A stretch of 64,000 nucleotides of DNA from Spongospora subterranea f. sp. subterranea (GCA_049724395.1 JAUGWO010000227.1:48078-112077), one strand, 5' to 3'; counted from the first letter of the stretch, positions 10,562 through 22,081 are shown. The notes: a model not told the origin generated them from the letters alone. Made by a program: numbers and translations.

Positions 10562-11528
10562 ATGTCAAATGCGGTCATCGGACACCAAACTCCAATAGTG
10601 CATGTGCTTGAGACGCCCAACCAGGCTGGCTATGCCGCAGCAACATTTATCCTGGAGAAAGCCCAAGTAGCTATATCGCAGCGAGGGCGATTTGTTGTGA
10701 GTTTCTCCGGTGGCTCGATTCCAGCATTATTGTGGTACGCTCAGTATTTGATTCACGTTTGTGCAATGTTCATAAGTGATCACGATTACCCATCTCTAAA
10801 CTATATTATTCTTTACACATGTAGTCCATACCTCTTAGAATCTAAGATGGATTTCACCAAATGGTGGATATCCTTTGCTGATGAGCGTTGCGTCCCGCTC
10901 TCTAATCCGGAATCGAACTTTTTCGAAGTGAACCGGCATTTCCTCTCAAAACTTCCTGTGAAAATTCCTTCAAATCAGATATTTTCAATTATGGATAACT
11001 GGTTAAATGATGACACTCACACGGTCGCCAGATCGTATGAAAAATCTCTGAGATCAGGTATGCTTCCTAAGTCCTGCTCTTCGCGCCCTAACAAGTTAGG
11101 ACTGTGTCAAGGTTTATCTGACAATGATGACGTGGTTTTTGATCTGATAATATTGGGCATGGGACCTGATGGGCATACCGCGTCTCTCTTTCCAGGCCAT
11201 AAATTATTGACTGATCAAAGCGATCTCGTGGCACCTATTCATGACAGGTTGGTTGCAATATTTTGAAAAAATGTACTCGTACTGGTGTTCATCTTAGTTG
11301 TTGTTTTTTTTCAGCCCAAAACCGCCATCATCCAGGATCACTTTAACTCTTAAATGTCTCAACAGCGCTCGGGATGTAATCTTCATCGCCTGCGGATCAA
11401 GTAAATGCGACGTCCTCCGAAATGTGTTTTCGTTGGATCCCATCCTCAAAAGTTCAATACCTGCAGCGCTTGTTCAACCTAAGAGTGCTGTTCATTGGTT
11501 TATCGACGGCGAGGCGAACCCGGCATAA
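10562..11528 (+). CDS. PGLS: 6-phosphogluconolactonase
   Basis: Pentose-phosphate enzyme that hydrolyses 6-phosphogluconolactone to 6-phosphogluconate in the cytosol. Exons 10562-10734, 10825-11247 and 11315-11528, with introns of 90 and 67 bases, the second starting GTTGGTT. Family signatures are all present: VVSFSGGS near residue 45 (phosphate binding), W-x-x-x-x-x-DER (WWISFADERCVP), DLIILGMGPDGHTASLFPG, the SPKPPSSRITLT segment formed across the second intron, and a C-terminal W-x-x-D. Length about 269 residues fits the family. ATG at 10562 is chosen because it immediately precedes the conserved N-terminal strand; an in-frame ATG at 10460 exists. Confidence 0.93.
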
Positions 11529-11603
11529 TTCATAAGACATCAATATAGTTTACTATAACAATTATTTTGGATGACTTGATGTTCTCGGAAAATCAGCCCA
11601 GTT

Positions 11604-12490
11604 TCAATTAGAACATGAACTCAGTTCTTTCTCCATTTTGCGATCATTATCCTTGGACATCTCTTGTACTGGGAACAACATTACACGGCGAAAGCGCCCT
11701 GAAAACCCGAAACTCATCGCATTGATTTCCTCATCAGCTGCAGTGCTGTCGATGCTTTCAGAAAGATCTTTACAGACTCGACCAAACGAGAACCTGCGAT
11801 GCGGCTGATCATGCAAACGGGTTGGCGATTTACCGAATTCATTTCTTGTATGAAGAACTTGATTTTCGCCAGAAAAATCCAGACATCGCTTGACATGCTC
11901 GGATAAGCTGTTTCGTCTATTTAGCGGCGGTCGTTGTTTAGGGATCAAAGGAGGTGGGGCATTGCTGTTCCGTCTCAAAAGCGGAGTCATGCTTCGTGAA
12001 TGGCTGCTTCCAATCAAGGAAGCGGTCCGCTGCCGCCCCCGTTTCTGGTAGAGATCATCGCAGATTTGTACACCTGTACGATCTAGCCTATTCCTGACCC
12101 GGTTCATAGCCGGCAATGGTGATCTCTGGCTGGTCCTAATGCCAATCCCGGTCGAGGAGTGCCGGTATGATAGATATGAGATACAATAGAACAGTGGCAA
12201 TCAGGGTTGATACCCGGCCCCCAGTCTATACTGAATCTGTCGCTCCTGCTCTCGCTGCTGATCGTCCCAAATACCGCGCCCTTTATGGCCAACTGTCTGG
12301 CGCTAAGTCGGATATGACGATATAATTTTGACCCTTCTCGAATCTCACGTACATATTGCAAGATACACCAACCATTCGATTCAAGTAATCTCTTGCATCA
12401 GCTCGCCGCGCAGAAGCTCTCCGACTTGGATGATTTCGAAAACATGAGACCAGTTCATCGAACTCATACAACTTGGGAGTTTCAGACATC
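11604..12490 (-). CDS. uncharacterised basic, Ser-rich protein, multi-exon
   Basis: A first exon from an ATG near 12489 (EFDELVSCFRNHPSRRASAR) splices through a short intron starting GTTGGTG into a frame giving RLSARQLAIKGAVFGTISSE, then a downstream exon that ends at 11604 with Arg/Ser/Pro-rich sequence and phosphosite-like RRNSL and RRFSF motifs. The last splice junction near 12150 could not be fixed in phase. The C-terminal half looks disordered and regulatory. No family recognised. Confidence 0.45.
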
Positions 12491-12844
12491 AATTATGAAT
12501 TCAAAGCAAGTCCGATTTTCGGACAACCACCGTTCGCTATGAACCAGGTTTGACGGGGCTCCTTTTAGGAATGTCTGGCTCGCTTGTCAAATTGTTCTTG
12601 AAACTCATCAATGTGATAAATGATTTGACATGTGAGAGTTTAATTATCCAATAACTATCAAGAATTTTTTACGTAGAACATTAAGTAACTGTATTAGAGA
12701 TAATAGAGGATTTGGTGATGGAATTCTTTCATGTACGAACCAAGCTCGACATGTCTGCAACAACTGATTTCGCATTGGCGAACTCAGCCGAATCAGTGGC
12801 GCCTTCGTCGTTGTTGTTTTCAGCCTAATCATAGTACAGTTTAA

Positions 12845-13172
12845 TTACAAGTTCAAACAAAAGGTTTGTCGAAAGGTTCGTACAATGTAGCGTTCCAGGT
12901 CGTTAAAAGACTTCACTAATCTTGAATGAGTATCCTGTACGACGGACACCGTCTCGTCAACAAACTCTTCCTGAAGAACTGTGAACTGGTGAAAATATCC
13001 TAATGGATGAAGAGGGTGTTACGGTTTTCTTGATTGTGAGAGCATCTGCCTGGCCCTCTCTCAATCCGGCCAGCTTTGCTTGCAGGCCTTCCTGTTCCTT
13101 CATGTAGAACCTGAGCTCTTTTCCGAGTCGATTAACCGCATCGCTCTTGATTTTCACTTGACGGTTTGCCAT
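12845..13172 (-). CDS. TBCA: tubulin-specific chaperone A
   Basis: Cofactor A captures beta-tubulin on the folding pathway to alpha/beta dimers. Exon 13172-13023 gives MANRQVKIKSDAVNRLGKEL and continues along the first helix to an IKKT segment; a 37-base intron (13022-12986) joins 12985-12845, giving TVLQEEFVDETVSVVQDTHS and a final helix. The result is about 96 residues, three amphipathic helices, and matches TBCA in order and length (about 100 to 110 residues). Position of DIKK-type residues at the end of helix 2 agrees. The intron is among the shortest in the window. Confidence 0.88.
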
Positions 13173-13199
13173 CTCAAACTTCGGCCGCGTGTTAATTGA

Positions 13200-14540
13200 T
13201 CAAAAGATCAGGACCCAGATGGGGTGTCAAAGACTGTTCAACCCTGCGCGGCCTCCCGCTCGATGGCTCTACTGTGTATTTGCCACGATACACTGGCCTC
13301 GTTACTGTGTGTACTTTACTGGAAATAGCGGACCAGTTGGTAGATCCTTAATACACCAGAACTCAACCCAGACAAACCGTATTCCCAGATCCATCATAAA
13401 AGTTAGTCTCGAATGGGTATTGATATATGTTCAGCAACGCAACATATCGCAAAGTATTATCGCTGGCCGAAATTTCGGAGCTCCAGGCTGAAGGAACTCC
13501 TCCAGGCGGTTCCCACGGGAACATCTCTGAACAGTTCCAAACCGATGCCAACCCTTCAATGAAGGTGGGGAAATACTTGACCTTGAGTCAAGACCAAACC
13601 GATTAATCAGACGGTTTCAGTTCCGCCGAACTTCACTCGTTGGCGATATACTGAGGAAAATCACGTTGTACTCTCACGTGACCATAACGCTGTTATCTTA
13701 TTCGACAGTCCTGTCTTCGATGGCGTTTTCAAGGCAGAAATGTCGCATAAAGAGAACTTTTTTTCCTGTGGAAGCTTAGAACGTGCACAAACGTCACAAG
13801 AGCGGGCAAACGACTTGACCATCCCAACTCATAAGCAACGGGGTTAATGATCCTTGCAACGGTAAACGGGCTTAGTCTCTTTTCCAAACGTTTGTCGCAT
13901 CTTCTGAAGTCCTAACATATTCAACGGAATCTCTCCTCGTCGCGTCATCCTGAATCAGACAGTCAAACAGAGCGAGTTAATCAAGTTCTTGAATCTTACC
14001 TCCGTTGTTTTATTAATTTCCGCCAAAATGACTGGCGTGATCTATTACCAAAGGCAGAATTTGCATATAATAAGTCTTTCCATTCTTCCATTGGTTGTTC
14101 ACCTTTCTATGCAAACGGTCGCCATGATTTCTCTGCACCGAGTTCTACTTCCTGTCCAAATTCGGCAGTTATCGACTTGATCACTCACCTTCATCAGGTC
14201 CATAAACAGTTACAAGAGACTTTACAAAAATCCGTTGCTACAAGTTTGCCGACGTCAAAAGACGTCCAAGTCCAGAATATGCTATCGGCGACAAGGTCTG
14301 GCTGATTCGAGACTCCATCCCCTCGAAACGTCCTTGTGACAAACTTTCGGAAAAGAGACTAGGTCCTTTTACCGTTGTAAGGATCATTAACCCGTTGCTT
14401 ATGAGTTGAATTTACCCCAGAATTCGCGGTTGCACCAAGTTTTCCATTCATCCCTGTTAGAACCCTACGTGGAGAACATGCTAAATGGACGAAAACAATG
14501 TAAACCACCACCATTTACCTTAGACGATAGCAAATAACCT
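13200..14540. mobile_element. Ty3/gypsy integrase-end debris, two facing pieces
   Basis: On the plus strand from about 13960 to 14510 there are recognisable pieces of a Ty3/gypsy integrase (Leu-Pro-x-Ala-Glu-Phe-Ala-Tyr-Asn and His-Ser-Ser-x-Gly-x-x-Pro-Phe signatures) and its C-terminal tail. A second copy of the tail lies in reverse orientation at about 13828-13913, so the two pieces face each other. The locus is fragmentary with several breaks and is old debris rather than a complete element. No terminal repeats were paired. The left part (13200-13820) has no other gene. Confidence 0.6.
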
Positions 14541-15596
14541 CTTTATGAGGTTCAGGATTTCATTGCGTCTCGTTTTCTTCGTGACGTTTCTGACCGTACT
14601 TGGGAACCCTCATCATCTTTACTCCTCTCAGCCACACCCGCTCTAAGGGATTGCATTGCTTAATTCCATCCGACAATATCCTGAGGCACCCGCCCGAGAC
14701 GGGGAATACTGTCATGAGCGTACGACGACCGTACCCCATGACAACGTCCGCTCAGTTCGGACAACGTACAAACATCGTTTCGATTAGCATTCTTGACAGT
14801 TTGTCTTTGACTCTTTTATGGTTGACCGATCTCGCTACTATTTCTCACTCTCCCTGCTCTACAACGCTCAATCGGCACCCGCTCTTTAAAACAGCAATTG
14901 TACTGATCAATGATTGAAGTATTTGATAAATACCGAAGGAGTGTACCTGCAATCCCCATTGTCCTATGTTGATGGCCATCCACAAATACTGAACAATAGC
15001 GTCGATAAATTGCTTCATGATCAAAGAAAAGCAACGACGTAATGAAAACATGACAAAAATATTGTTTGCGATACCTAAGAATGGAGCCGGAAAATGGAGA
15101 AAAGCGAAGCCCTGCGCGAAAGCCAATTTGCATCACCTGTTTTCAAGGGCTGCAATCGGGATTGAAAGCCGTTTTACACGTGAACTGTGAGTCAAGACTG
15201 CCAGGAACGATCAAACATCATTAGGTCGATTGGAGCGGATGCACGATAGATTGTGTGTTCACACGGGGTTGTAAATTAGATATCATGGAATTTATCATGT
15301 TCTCGGAAGACCACCGATGGATCAACCGCTTGCAAACGGTTAAGATCTATGGAGAGGCGAGCAGCTTCATTGCTGAGCTGCACCGTAAATAACTCTGCAC
15401 AGCAATCAGCGATCACACTCAGATAAAATTACCGCCAACCATCAACCAGACCTGACCCATCATTCGGCTTCCGATTCTCGTCTGCGCTCGATAGCTGTTC
15501 ACCTGAGAAAACACGATATATTCGTTGCCCAAGATGTCTTCGCAGAATTCTAATCCGCCGGGGTTAGTTGATTTTCCTGTCAATCAAGGTTTTTCC
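14541..15596. other. no confident gene; one possible membrane-protein exon
   Basis: A minus-strand frame at 15126-14845 encodes a very hydrophobic run (FAFLHFPAPFLGIANNIFVM) followed by a second hydrophobic helix and a GT donor near 14950. It could be an exon of a small membrane protein, but neither start nor partner exon was found. The rest shows nothing. Confidence 0.25.
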
Positions 15597-16056
15597 TTAC
15601 GCGAGATCGGGTTCGGATAACTTGACATCAGTCGGAACAAGGATGAACTCGGCTGAAGAATTAATTTCGCCCGATTTGGGTACACGGGTGATTTTAGTCT
15701 TGGGCAACGCCCGAACACATGTTTGAGTATATTCTTGGGCAATAACGGCGACAGCTTCTGATGAGCACTTGAACGCTAAATGAACAATGGGGAAAATCAT
15801 TTTGATAATCGACCAATGGGTTCCTACACTTTTTTATAAATGACGACAAGACCAGATGATCGGCGAAAACCCATTGTCCCTTTCCATGTCGACGATCCAT
15901 TCCATCGGGAACGACACGCTTATTGGAGTTTTTCAGGAGCGAAAACTTGACCAGATACGAACGCGGATAATGGCGCTTGGTCACATGGCATAGCCGGATT
16001 GGCGACGCCAGCCCACACAAAACCGCTAAGAAAATAACGCCAGATTCAGACGACAA
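15597..16056 (-). CDS. uncharacterised protein with N-terminal hydrophobic leader
   Basis: Exon from about 16056 begins with a signal-like hydrophobic stretch (VIFLAVLCGLASPI), then a basic region. A 52-base intron (about 15825 to 15774; GTAGGAAC to TTTAG) joins a last exon ending at 15597, in phase, giving FKCSSEAVAVIAQEYTQTC and a Pro/Glu-rich tail. About 135 residues. The adjoining frame at 16243-16046 on the same strand may be its first exon. No family recognised; secretion or membrane targeting is inferred only from the leader. Confidence 0.4.
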
Positions 16057-16271
16057 ACTGATCCACGTTCGGGGCCAGAGCCATCGATGTCACCTCGATC
16101 GCACAGCGACAGTCCCTTGTCGTAGTACTGTTTGACCAGTGCTGACGCAAGCGACATTCCAAGCGCACCCAGAAGGGTTGATGATAACCGTTGATGATAA
16201 TTTGGCCACCAGCTTCTGGCCTCGTCAGCAACTCCGCGATCAATTTCTACAGCGAGTCAAACACAACGTTT

Positions 16272-17087
16272 TTATATAGATTTGGGCAATTTTTCGTCGT
16301 CCCGACTGAATAGGTCGACAATCATCTCGCCGCTCGTAGAATCGGAATCCTCGGATGGACCTGCTCTGAATTGGCTCCACCCAGCTTGGAAATTGTCTTT
16401 GGCAAGACGAGATACTGGATCACGACCGACGTAAATACGAAATATGGCGTTAGAGAACGCGACATTATCGGACGACATGACGATTCGATCTTGAATCGAG
16501 ACCAGAAATGACCCGTCCGAACTCCTTGTGAAAACAACCCGATCGCCTCGTCTAATATTCGATCGCTGACGGAAAATCGCAGCCAGCTTCTCGAGGTCGT
16601 CGCGAACTTCGCGCTCCTCCAGGTGGTCAACCCGCTTCATGACCGATCTGGTGAATCCTCCAGCGAAATGTGCCCCATTGGTGTCCCTATTAACGACCAG
16701 GCAGATTGATATGGCAAAGCTCCCATCCTTCACCACGTCTTCCAAACTGGTATGTTGTCTGGCGTCCTCCTCAGTGTAAAACCCGAGCGAATACGCTCGA
16801 AAGACGGGCAAAACGCAATTCCCTAGCATACATCGAGGACCTACACCCACTAATTTGACGATTTGTCTATGGCAAATCGTATTAGAAGACGTCGTCCAAA
16901 TCGATTTATATTGATCGAAGCGCGTTCCTGTCCATTTTTCTGTGATCTGTCCATGGTCGGAGTCGAACGCTTCGCCGCACACCGAATAGGGCTGGGTCGT
17001 GAAGATCGCAGCGCTGGCAACGGCGCCAACCTTGCCGATATATCTGAGCATCGAGCTGGCCCGATAAGGGGATCTGCTATAATCCAA
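16272..17087 (-). CDS. AIM18-like protein, chalcone-isomerase fold
   Basis: One uninterrupted frame of about 271 residues. It has an N-terminal mitochondrial-type leader with a hydrophobic stretch, then the conserved core LVGVGPRCMLGNCVLPVFRA and AYSLGFYTEEDAR, a segment FAGGFTRSVMKR, and near the C-terminus IFRIYVGRDPVSRLAK. This order is that of the chalcone-isomerase-like fold of fungal Aim18/Aim46 and fatty-acid-binding relatives; the yeast proteins sit in the mitochondrial inner membrane and bind heme. It is the strongest single indicator of a fungal-type host in this window. Confidence 0.82.
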   Translation of the reverse strand: MDYSRSPYRASSMLRYIGKVGAVASAAIFTTQPYSVCGEAFDSDHGQITEKWTGTRFDQYKSIWTTSSNTICHRQIVKLVGVGPRCMLGNCVLPVFRAYSLGFYTEEDARQHTSLEDVVKDGSFAISICLVVNRDTNGAHFAGGFTRSVMKRVDHLEEREVRDDLEKLAAIFRQRSNIRRGDRVVFTRSSDGSFLVSIQDRIVMSSDNVAFSNAIFRIYVGRDPVSRLAKDNFQAGWSQFRAGPSEDSDSTSGEMIVDLFSRDDEKLPKSI

Positions 17088-18012
17088 AGCCGTCCGATTA
17101 TAGGGATTATGATCACGGATATAAATACTTTCGTCGAGAAAACATTGGCTAATTCCCGGGCAAAACCAGAATTTTCAATCGAGGTTCGACCAGAATGAAG
17201 CAAGGCAATTGAGCTCGTTATCCGAAATTGGCGAGTTACTGAGGGCAAAAGTATTGTGCAGCTAAAGATCGCTCTATGTGGAGTCAATCACGTTCTAAAA
17301 CAATTTTTAAACCAGGAAAAATATACCCCAACTGCGGTCAACATCACTGGGTTAGATTCACGTTGGATCTCAGAATTCAGGTTAAGCTAGGTTTCAGATT
17401 AGCACAGCGTGAAATTGCAATAGATGTGTAGAAAAAATAATTAGGTCACTGGCACCGCCAACTTATCGTTCAAAATCGGGTATCTGCCTTGTTTAGGAAT
17501 CATTTGGATCCAAGCTGTTCGCAGGCGATGCTTGCAGGCGTCGTTTCCGCCGGAGAATTAGGCGCAGAACACACTAACGCAAGGCCAATATCCGGCCAGA
17601 AAAATGCTCAGACCGCAACTAATGAAGAGGTTGATCGATTGGTTTGCGCCAGGAAAAAACAGTATGCGTTGAACGAATCAATGAGCTCCATGGCGACAAA
17701 ATACAGCACCAATGAGGAGTGATAGATGAAAAAATATTGTCTCTGATTGCGACAGTGCCGTTTTGACGAAAATGATCACGAGTTTCCTGACAGCAACGTG
17801 AAGTGACACTCAACTGTAGCCATGTTTGACGGCATCAATGAAGTGGCAATGTTACACGCGGAGCTTCTCCATCCGTAGGAACAGACGGTTGAGACCACCA
17901 ACAGTCTCAGGTCTCAACCAACCAGTCAAGCGACAGTGGTGTAACGCCTCTGTTTCACATTGGGACATTTGAACAGTTATCTGTTACCCGTTCCGTAGTC
18001 GCTGTTCGTATT
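17088..18012. other. no confident gene; hairpin and a small ORF
   Basis: A plus-strand frame from an ATG at 17528 to a stop at 17722 gives about 64 residues ending Y-S-T-N-E-E with an Arg/Lys-rich helix; it may be an exon but has no recognised family. The hairpin at 17887-17919 lies upstream of the peptide deformylase gene. Nothing else is seen. Confidence 0.3.
17887..17919. repeat. perfect short hairpin
   Basis: GGTTGAGACC and GGTCTCAACC are exact inverted 10-base arms around a 13-base loop. Confidence 0.6.
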
Positions 18013-18816
18013 ATGTTTCCGGCTTCGGAAATGGCCCTTAAAGCTGTCAGACCAATCGCTTTGCTGGGCAATTCCGGTCGGTAGTATCATCATTGTTGTG
18101 TGTTGGGTTTAACCCATGTTTACTTGATCAATTTCAGTTCTTCGTCGTCAGGCAGTGCGAGTTGAAAAAAGCGTTCTTCTGAGTCCAGATTTTCAAAATT
18201 TGATTAAAATTATGGAAAATGCTTTAAACGGCGAACAATCTGGAATTGGCCTTGCAGCTCCTCAAGTTTCGAGCAATTTTCGTCTGGTTCTTTATTGCCC
18301 TCAAGTCGAGCCAGACGAATTTTTGCCTGCACAGGTCATGATCAACCCAGTCATCAAAGATCATTCGTCTGAAACTGTGTCTGACTGGGAGCAATGCTTA
18401 AGTATCCCTGGTCAGACCCAACACCCAAAATCTTTTTGGTATGTCTTGCACACCTAAATTAGAGATGTCTTAGGAATAACCGGTCTAGTATCACGATGGT
18501 CTTCAATTAATGTCGGCTATCTTGATCGAAATGGACATGAGCAAGAAGTTGCACTCGATGGTCAAGATTGCCGTACGGTTTTACACGAAATGGATCATTT
18601 GGAGGGAATACTATTTATTGACAAGGTTGATCTCAAATCGGATCTCTTTATGACTGATGAATATGAGAGGTACTTCTCCGTCCTTCTCAGAATTTATTGT
18701 GTGATCAACATTACTGGTTCAGGTTGCTTGAGGAGGACCCAAAGGAACTCTTGAAAAGGGAATACCCTGGGGTTGATTGGCCCGCTCACGAAATTGAAGT
18801 GGAGTCTCCCAAATAA
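18013..18816 (+). CDS. PDF: peptide deformylase
   Basis: Removes the formyl group from the starting Met of proteins made in mitochondria. Exons 18013-18076, 18138-18410, 18474-18669 and 18723-18816, introns 61, 63 and 53 bases. Motif 1 GIGLAAPQ is intact. Motif 2 reads EQCLS instead of the usual EGCLS, and motif 3 reads LHEMDHLEG instead of QHExDHLxG; the metal ligands Cys, His, His and the catalytic Glu are kept. The second intron starts GTCAGACC and restores CLSIPG-ITGLVSRW across the junction. Two in-frame ATGs (18013 and 18031) precede the first motif. About 208 residues, normal for the family. Confidence 0.9.
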
Positions 18817-19161
18817 ACCTGACGATTGCCTATATCATGAAGCAGTGCTACACGATTTGAGCAGGTTATCAGCAAATAGTTGTTGGCAGTAATTTCATTG
18901 AGAATGGAGCATGCTGAGTGAAAATCCCTACATCAGTGGGGCGACGATCTTTGATTGCGGTTCGGCATACTACTACTCAGTCCAAAATAACTCAGTTTGT
19001 TGTCAATCGATTGAGCTTCAATACGAATCATTTCCATCACTCCATAAAAAAAACAAATGGTCTACAGTAGTTTGTAATCGTTTAGTTTTACTGAGAGTAT
19101 CTACGAGAGGAACTGTGCTGTTAAAGCTAGCAATCGAACGTAGTTTCTTCGTAGAGATGAG

Positions 19162-20449
19162 TTAAAAATCTCTTTTTGGACCATGCATTCTGCGACCTTT
19201 TCTTCCTCGCATACCAAACCGTCGGCCTCCACTCTTGCCTGATCCTGGCGTCTCTCCATCTGACCCTGGCATTCCACCTGCTCCTGGCATGCCTTCTGCA
19301 CCTGGTGCTCCACCTGCCCCTGGCATTCCCCCTGCTCCTGGCATTCCTCCTGACCCTGGTGCTCCACCTGCCCCTGGCATTCCCCCTGCTCCTGGCATTC
19401 CTCCTGACCCTGGTGCTCCACCTGCCCCTGGCATTCCTCCTGACGCTGGAGCTCCAACTGCCCCTGCTCCTGGCATTCCTCCTGACCCTGGTGCTCCACC
19501 TGCCCCTGGCATTCCCCCTGCTCCTGGCATTCCTCCTGACCCTGGTGCTCCACCTGCCCCTGGCATTCCACCGGATCCTTGCACTCCTCCTGATCCTGGT
19601 GCTCCAACAGATGCGCTTCCAGGAGCTTCTTGAGAACTTGCTTGAGGCAACTGCAGCGAAGGATCAACGGCGGGCTGCGATTGTGGTTGTGTTGGTGATT
19701 GTTGGCTAGGGTCGGCCTGAGATTGCACTGGGGATTGCCCCGTTGATGGCGTTTGTTGGATTGCCGCCTGTGGTTGAGGTTGACTTGGTGATTGTTGGTT
19801 AGGGTCTGTCTGAGGTTGCCCTGGAGATTGCCCCGTTGATGGCGTCTGTTGGATTGCCGCCTGTGGTTGAGGCTGCTGATTTCCATCAGCTCCGGTGCTT
19901 GGTTGTGCAGCTGTCGAATCTGAAGGGGACGGGGACGCTGATGATGCTTGCGAGACCGGGGCACTGGTCTGAGCCGCCCCTTGGCAGTCGCTACTTGAGG
20001 TCACTTCCCATTGGCAAGGTGTGTGTCCATCTACCGCCCAACCTGGGTCGATGGCTTCAATCGCATATTGGCTGAGATCCAATCCCATGGCACCACCGCG
20101 ATCAACAACCAGTACATTTGTCGATTTAGAGGTCTTCGTTGATGTCACTTTGATACAAACTCCACACCCGGCGATATTTTCAGCAGGAAGGTCTCTCCAA
20201 GCGGTTATAAACCCTCCGTTAACGGAAGCAGGTGCTGATGCATAATAATCACCGCACGCTCCGTTTACTTTATCTGAAGTTGATGTTCAAATGCAGAGCC
20301 CAAGGGAAGTGTGAAAACCACATCGAGCATCAAAACAGCATACCTTGCGATAGGTACATATGCATAGTACATCCTCCAGAGCCAGATTGAGCCGAAACAT
20401 ACAGGGCGGTGATCGAAATTGAGACGAATATATAAACGATGGCTGACAT
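19162..20449 (-). CDS. secreted expansin-like double-psi beta-barrel protein with Gly-rich tail
   Basis: Exon 20449-20344 encodes a signal peptide ([20 protein letters not shown]); a 70-base intron (20343-20274) joins exon 20273-19162. The mature N-terminus holds the DPBB domain: [24 protein letters not shown] and [10 protein letters not shown], as in expansins and RlpA-like fungal secreted proteins. The usual Cys and His of the VVDxCxxC segment are replaced (VVDRGGAM), so cell-wall loosening activity is uncertain. After the domain comes a Gln/Pro/Ser-rich linker and then about 130 residues of [17 protein letters not shown] repeats ending in a basic tail. About 405 residues; wall or extracellular matrix role is inferred. 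Confidence 0.75.
19230..19640. repeat. in-frame tandem repeat coding Gly/Pro-rich units
   Basis: Imperfect 12- to 15-base units (complement of GGAGGAATGCCAGG type) alternate into 36-base super-units over about 400 bases. They stay in frame with the expansin-like gene on the minus strand. Confidence 0.85.
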
Positions 20450-20635
20450 AACTGACCAATTTCGTTATGATCAGAGTCTGGGCGAATTGGAACCCAGATC
20501 GGCAAAACTACAAGTTCCAACCATTCTTAACGGGCACTGACAGGATTTGAAACATTATTTACAGACCCTTCGATCTATCGATCATCCTAAATTTGACACA
20601 TATTGACCAGCTAGAACTACAAAAACTAGATGGGT

Positions 20636-21282
20636 TTATGTGATTAGCGCGTCTCCGAGAGAACTGAACGTTGGGTCCAAGCAGTATTGAATCGTTGATC
20701 CGTCTAGAGTAGTGGACTTGATCAACGAGATGGCGCTATTGGCATCATCTAATTTGGCGAACGTAACCGTTGCCTTACTCATGCTAACCCCTTTTCGAAC
20801 AAATAAATTTACATCGAGAAGCGGCCCGAACTTGGAGAAGTGATTGCGCAGCTGTTGCTCAAGGGTGGATGGCGATAAATTCTCAATGAATATGCGCGTT
20901 CCATGGCCTCTAGCGACAAACCCAAACCTTTGCTTTACCCATTTTCGATTGCAATCAGTCCAAATACTGATTGGAATTCCGGCTAGATTGTATTCACGAT
21001 GCTGCAATGTATTCAAAATCGCTGCTACCGATTCGAATCGATGAAACTAAAGCGATTGGCACACGTATGAACACAGCTAACACCCCAATTAATACGCCAT
21101 ACCTGGACATTAACTCGAGGGCTGCGTCTGTCATCGCGAAAAAAGAATTCTATAGTCCTGATAGCACCGTATGGGTCTAGAAGCTTGACAATCTGCTCAG
21201 GCGTGACTTGATCCGCAATGGGATATAAAACAATTTGTTTCGTTAATAACTGATTAAGCAACCGAAACGACCTCGTGATCAT
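20636..21282 (-). CDS. two-RRM RNA-binding protein
   Basis: Exon about 21282-21140 carries the start of RRM1 (IVLYPIADQVTPEQIVKLL, then GAIRTIEFFF). After an intron of roughly 110 bases a second exon (about 21027-20636) completes RRM1 and gives RRM2 with RNP2-like TRIFIENLSP and RNP1-like KATVTFAKLD. The donor is one of several GTA candidates near 21137 and was chosen by phase. The pair of RRMs fits a small RNA-binding protein; no further domain gives a specific role. Confidence 0.68.
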
Positions 21283-21890
21283 AGGACCGATTCCGCCTTA
21301 AGCCTCAGCGGCAGCATAAACCGTCGCTCTCCGTTGGCAAATTGTCCAATAAAACCGGAAAATGGTCAATCCCATTGAACAGTGCACACTACACAAGGGG
21401 TAGCGCCAAGCGCCCAGCGGGCCTCTCCTGGTCCGTACAAATCACAACACACATCACGTTCGCTAATCAATTGAACTTGATTCTGAATAGAGATCGGCTT
21501 GTATTTGTTCAGTGTGTTCGCTAGAGGTCGTTAGTCATACTGGCAATTTGAGTTCTTTTTGGCAATGTGCGAGAGTCCTCCACGTTTTTTTTTTCAGCCA
21601 CCAGGAGGGATTTTCAGCTGGTATACGACTAATTTACTGCGATTTTTGCATTGACAAATGGTGCAAGACTTCAGTAGAACCTCGGATTCAGACTAAAACT
21701 AGGTCAAGGACAAAATTGATTATGACTATGAAGTTGATAAAGAAGATATAGATCGTGTACACCAAATGAGAGAACGGGATCCTATTATTGTCTATGACTG
21801 ATTATATTATTCGCTCTCAATCCAAAGTACGAAGCAGCAAAGGGGTTGGTCGCGTAACCCTGTACACTTCCAGAAAAGGCATTTTTATAT

Positions 21891-22007
21891 TCACAACGCG
21901 TTGTAGACACAGTCGACGGCGAGTGGCCCACCCAAAAACTCAACATTGACCCCATTCCCAAAGATTTGCTGCGGGGCCGTCCATACAATCAATATCCCTA
22001 TGATCAT
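21891..22007 (-). CDS. small secreted-like ORF
   Basis: ATG at 22007 opens 38 residues starting MIIGILIVWTAPQQ, resembling a signal peptide followed by a short Gly-rich piece. A GTGAATAT donor just before the stop could add a further exon. It lies upstream of, and divergent from, the phosphodiesterase gene. Weak support. Confidence 0.22.
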   Translation of the reverse strand: MIIGILIVWTAPQQIFGNGVNVEFLGGPLAVDCVYNAL

Positions 22008-22081
22008 ATAGAGGTCAGGGGCTCCGCATTTTCCCTATTCATCAGTTCCGTAAAACCCTGTCAGCCCTTTATTGACCACCG

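Noticed and set aside
11714-11896. Short minus-strand frame as separate gene
   Set aside because: Lies wholly within the larger Ser-rich frame with better composition.
19176-19709. Leu/Pro-rich plus-strand frames over the Gly-rich repeat
   Set aside because: Produced by reading the tandem repeat on the wrong strand; the minus strand has signal peptide, DPBB domain and in-frame repeats.
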